Part shown: positions 12,124 through 13,879 of the stretch, piece after piece
Numbering within the stretch: position 1 is the stretch's first letter
How the letters are laid out: the number at the start of each line of letters is the position of its first letter
The notes under the pieces: generated by a model
Databases searched by the model: none
What the model saw: only the letters and a program-made list of their open reading frames with translations
What the model was told of the DNA's origin: nothing
Assembly (NCBI GenBank): GCA_964390805.1
Contig: CAYMKL010000166.1
Coordinates: 1 to 13,879 of the forward strand
DNA: 13,879 bases
Source of the DNA: CAYMKL01 sp964390805
Lineage (GTDB): Bacteria > Chloroflexota > Anaerolineae > VGOG01
Reading direction: 5' to 3'
Made by a program: the position numbers and the translations under genes

Positions 12124-13323
12124 ATGAAAGTATTGCTCTTGGGTGTGGGCATGCAGGGGAAAGCCGCACTGCATAATCTCGTGCACAGCAGAGAGGTGAC
12201 GGAAATCGTCGCCGCTGACCGGGATTTCGAGAGTCTCCAGAAATACGTGCAGAGCAAAGGATACGACAAAGTGCGCTGCGAGCAGGTGGATGCTGCCAGT
12301 GCAGAAAGCTTGAGTCACTTGATGGCGCAGGAGCCGGATGTGGCCATTGATCTGATGCCGGTGGTTTTTCACGACACTGTTGCTGCCACTGCCGTGGAAC
12401 ACAGTGTTCATTTGGTCAATGCCTCTTACACCACCCCAGAGATGGAAGAACTGTCGGGGAAAGCCCAGGCGAGGGGTGTGACGATTCTGCCTGAGTTTGG
12501 CCTGGACCCTGGGATTGACCTGGTGCTGTTGGGTGAGGCCGTGCGTTCGCTGGATCAGGTGGAGGGGATCATCACCTACGGCGCTGGTTTTCCCGAATTG
12601 GAGGCAGCGAATAATCCTCTGAAGTACAAAGTGACCTGGACATTCGATGGCGTATTGAGGTCTTACCATCGAGCCGGGCGCGTCATCCGGGATGGGAAGA
12701 TCGTCGAGATAAAAGACACCGAGATGTTCAACCCCGAACACATCCACGAGGTTGAGCTTGAAGGGCTTGGAAGGCTAGAGGCTTTTCCCAATGGTGACGC
12801 TCTAAAGTACGCCGCTCCGCTGGGTATCGAAGCGTCTGGGCTGCGAAACATGGGCCGTTATACCTTGCGGTGGCCTGGCCACTGTGCCTTGTGGAAAACG
12901 CTGGTGGATATGCATTTCCTAGACGACGAGCCGGTGATGGTGGACGGCATGGCGGTGGATCGGAAGCGGTTTCTGGCGGCCCTGCTGGAGCCGCAACTCC
13001 AGTATGGCGCCGATGAGCGGGACGTGGTGATCGTGCGGGTCGAGGTGACAGGTAGAAAGAAAGACCAGAGGAAACGGCTAGTTTACCAGGTGATTGACAG
13101 ACGCGATCTGGAAACAGGGTTCACCGCCATGAGTCGTACCGTGGGCTATACCGCCAGCATCGGCGCCCAACTGATTGGGAGCGGCAAGCTCACCAAGCGG
13201 GGCTTGCTTTCGCCCATCAATGACGTCCCCTACGAGCTCCTTGCGCAGGAACTGGTGAAGCGAGACATTCGAATCACAATCGAATCAAGAAAAGGAGTCA
13301 GCTACCATGTTCATAGTTACTGA
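12124..13323 (+). CDS. Saccharopine dehydrogenase-family protein, probably L-lysine 6-dehydrogenase-like
   Basis: The 399-residue enzyme opens with a Rossmann nucleotide-binding loop 'LLLGVGMQGKAA' (GxGxxG, residues 7-12). The saccharopine dehydrogenase C-terminal domain follows, with 'LPEFGLDPGIDLVL' and 'VTWTFDGVLRSY'. This family includes lysine 6-dehydrogenase (oxidative deamination of the lysine side-chain amine with NAD) and carboxynorspermidine synthase. Lysine 6-dehydrogenase is my preferred reading, by overall length and the N-terminal form, but the substrate is not proven. I chose ATG 12124 rather than 12106 because GGAGG (12111-12115) is 8 bases before it and would lie inside the longer version. 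A strong promoter stands 130 bases upstream. The last 17 bases overlap the next gene, implying translational coupling. Confidence 0.85.
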   Translation: MKVLLLGVGMQGKAALHNLVHSREVTEIVAADRDFESLQKYVQSKGYDKVRCEQVDAASAESLSHLMAQEPDVAIDLMPVVFHDTVAATAVEHSVHLVNASYTTPEMEELSGKAQARGVTILPEFGLDPGIDLVLLGEAVRSLDQVEGIITYGAGFPELEAANNPLKYKVTWTFDGVLRSYHRAGRVIRDGKIVEIKDTEMFNPEHIHEVELEGLGRLEAFPNGDALKYAAPLGIEASGLRNMGRYTLRWPGHCALWKTLVDMHFLDDEPVMVDGMAVDRKRFLAALLEPQLQYGADERDVVIVRVEVTGRKKDQRKRLVYQVIDRRDLETGFTAMSRTVGYTASIGAQLIGSGKLTKRGLLSPINDVPYELLAQELVKRDIRITIESRKGVSYHVHSY

Positions 13324-13846
13324 GGTGTGGAAGACGGCGTATCCAGGGGCAGCAGTGGGGGTATTGGCCATGCACACTGTTGTCAATCCAGAGCACCACC
13401 CTGTGCTTGAGAAACAGAAAGAAGAGTTAGAGAATCAGTTGCGATCCCGGTTTTCCAGCTACGATCGGGCTGCGCTGAAGGCCCTCCCCACCATCCAGGC
13501 ATACAACACGTACTACAAGCGTTACAAGAAGACCTATCATGTCCAGCTTCAACTGGAGTCTGTCGTCTTCAAGGGCAAGTCCATTCCTCGGGTAGCGGGG
13601 CTTGTGGAAGCCATGTTCATGGCCGAGCTCAAGAATCTGCTCTTGACGGCGGGCCATGATTTAGCAGCCGTACAGATGCCGGTGGGAATTGATGTGGCAA
13701 AGGGCACGGAGCGCTATATCCGCCTCAACGGTCAGGAACAGGAGCTAAAACCAGGCGACATGATGATCGCCGATGCGCAGGGCGTCATATCGAGTGTCAT
13801 TTATGGTCCCGACCGTCGCACGCAATTCACTACCGGACACTTTTAA
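13307..13846 (+). CDS. B3/B4 (PheRS beta-like) tRNA-binding domain protein, perhaps short at the C-terminus
   Basis: The 179-residue protein matches the stand-alone B3/4 domain related to the editing module of phenylalanyl-tRNA synthetase beta. An N-terminal segment leads to 'AYNTYYKRYKKTYHVQLQLESVVFKGKSIPRVAGLVEAMFMAELKN' and then 'GHDLAAV' and 'SSVIYGPDRRTQ'. Free-standing members are thought to bind or edit amino acids or aminoacyl-tRNA; exact roles are mostly unknown. Relatives usually run 210-240 residues and continue after 'YGPDxRT' with another strand and helix; this one stops eight residues later (TAA TAG), so it may be truncated. AAAAGGAG precedes the ATG, which lies inside the dehydrogenase gene. 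Coupling to a lysine-type dehydrogenase suggests a link with amino-acid metabolism (inference). Confidence 0.8.
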   Translation: MFIVTEVWKTAYPGAAVGVLAMHTVVNPEHHPVLEKQKEELENQLRSRFSSYDRAALKALPTIQAYNTYYKRYKKTYHVQLQLESVVFKGKSIPRVAGLVEAMFMAELKNLLLTAGHDLAAVQMPVGIDVAKGTERYIRLNGQEQELKPGDMMIADAQGVISSVIYGPDRRTQFTTGHF

Positions 13847-13879
13847 TAGAAATCAAGGGGTTCGAATTCCAAGGCCGCA

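Noticed and set aside
12097..12747. 216-codon minus-strand frame across the dehydrogenase gene
   Set aside because: It is antisense to a clear enzyme, has no family features, and mirrors the codon structure of the plus-strand gene.
13855..13872. GGTTCGAATTCC resembles a tRNA T-loop
   Set aside because: The flanking bases do not form a proper 5-bp T-stem, and a tRNA body would have to overlap the end of the B3/B4 gene. No anticodon or acceptor arms are visible.

Overview
The window looks like a stretch of a mid- to high-GC, uncultured-type bacterial chromosome. Chloroflexota (Anaerolineae or Dehalococcoidia-like) is my best guess, for four reasons: a stand-alone B12-binding methylmalonyl-CoA mutase subunit followed by MeaB, long PAS-repeat sensor proteins that share a 'MKDE.KT..QL' coiled-coil leader, free-standing BldC-like regulators, and many palindromic intergenic repeats. 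The taxon is inference only; no rRNA or tRNA gene is present to settle it.

Layout. (1) 40-3879, minus strand: a sensor operon made of a 64-aa coiled-coil mini-protein, a membrane histidine kinase with a c-type haem motif, and a PAS/GAF protein that stops inside its last PAS domain. (2) 3923-5660: an insertion-sequence graveyard with an IS630 remnant, an internally deleted IS110 remnant and a possible third transposase tail. (3) 5658-6953, minus: comEC, broken off inside the membrane domain. (4) 7135-7691, plus: two overlapping, tandemly duplicated BldC/excisionase-type HTH genes, preceded by a tandem array of 11-bp direct repeats and an extended -10 promoter. (5) 7843-8724, plus: a metallo-beta-lactamase-fold hydrolase whose start codon lies between two G7 tracts. 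(6) 8994-11495, minus: mutM, meaB and the B12-binding mutase subunit, with palindromic elements between the genes. (7) 11496-12123: no genes, but a complete 244-bp non-autonomous transposon-like element. It has TGTCG...CGACA ends, five inward-facing copies of a 20-bp site and a perfect 6-bp flanking duplication. (8) 11966-13846, plus: a strong promoter and a translationally coupled pair, a saccharopine/lysine-6-dehydrogenase-like enzyme and a B3/B4-domain protein.

How the genes work together. The meaB and B12-binding subunit pair points to methylmalonyl-CoA/succinyl-CoA interconversion, with the large mutase subunit encoded elsewhere. The sensor operon probably reports redox state or a small ligand through haem and PAS domains; no response regulator is in view. 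The dehydrogenase and B3/B4 protein are likely made from one mRNA. The two most unusual signals are the 11-bp phased repeat array in front of the twin BldC-like genes and the miniature multi-site transposon at 11642-11885.
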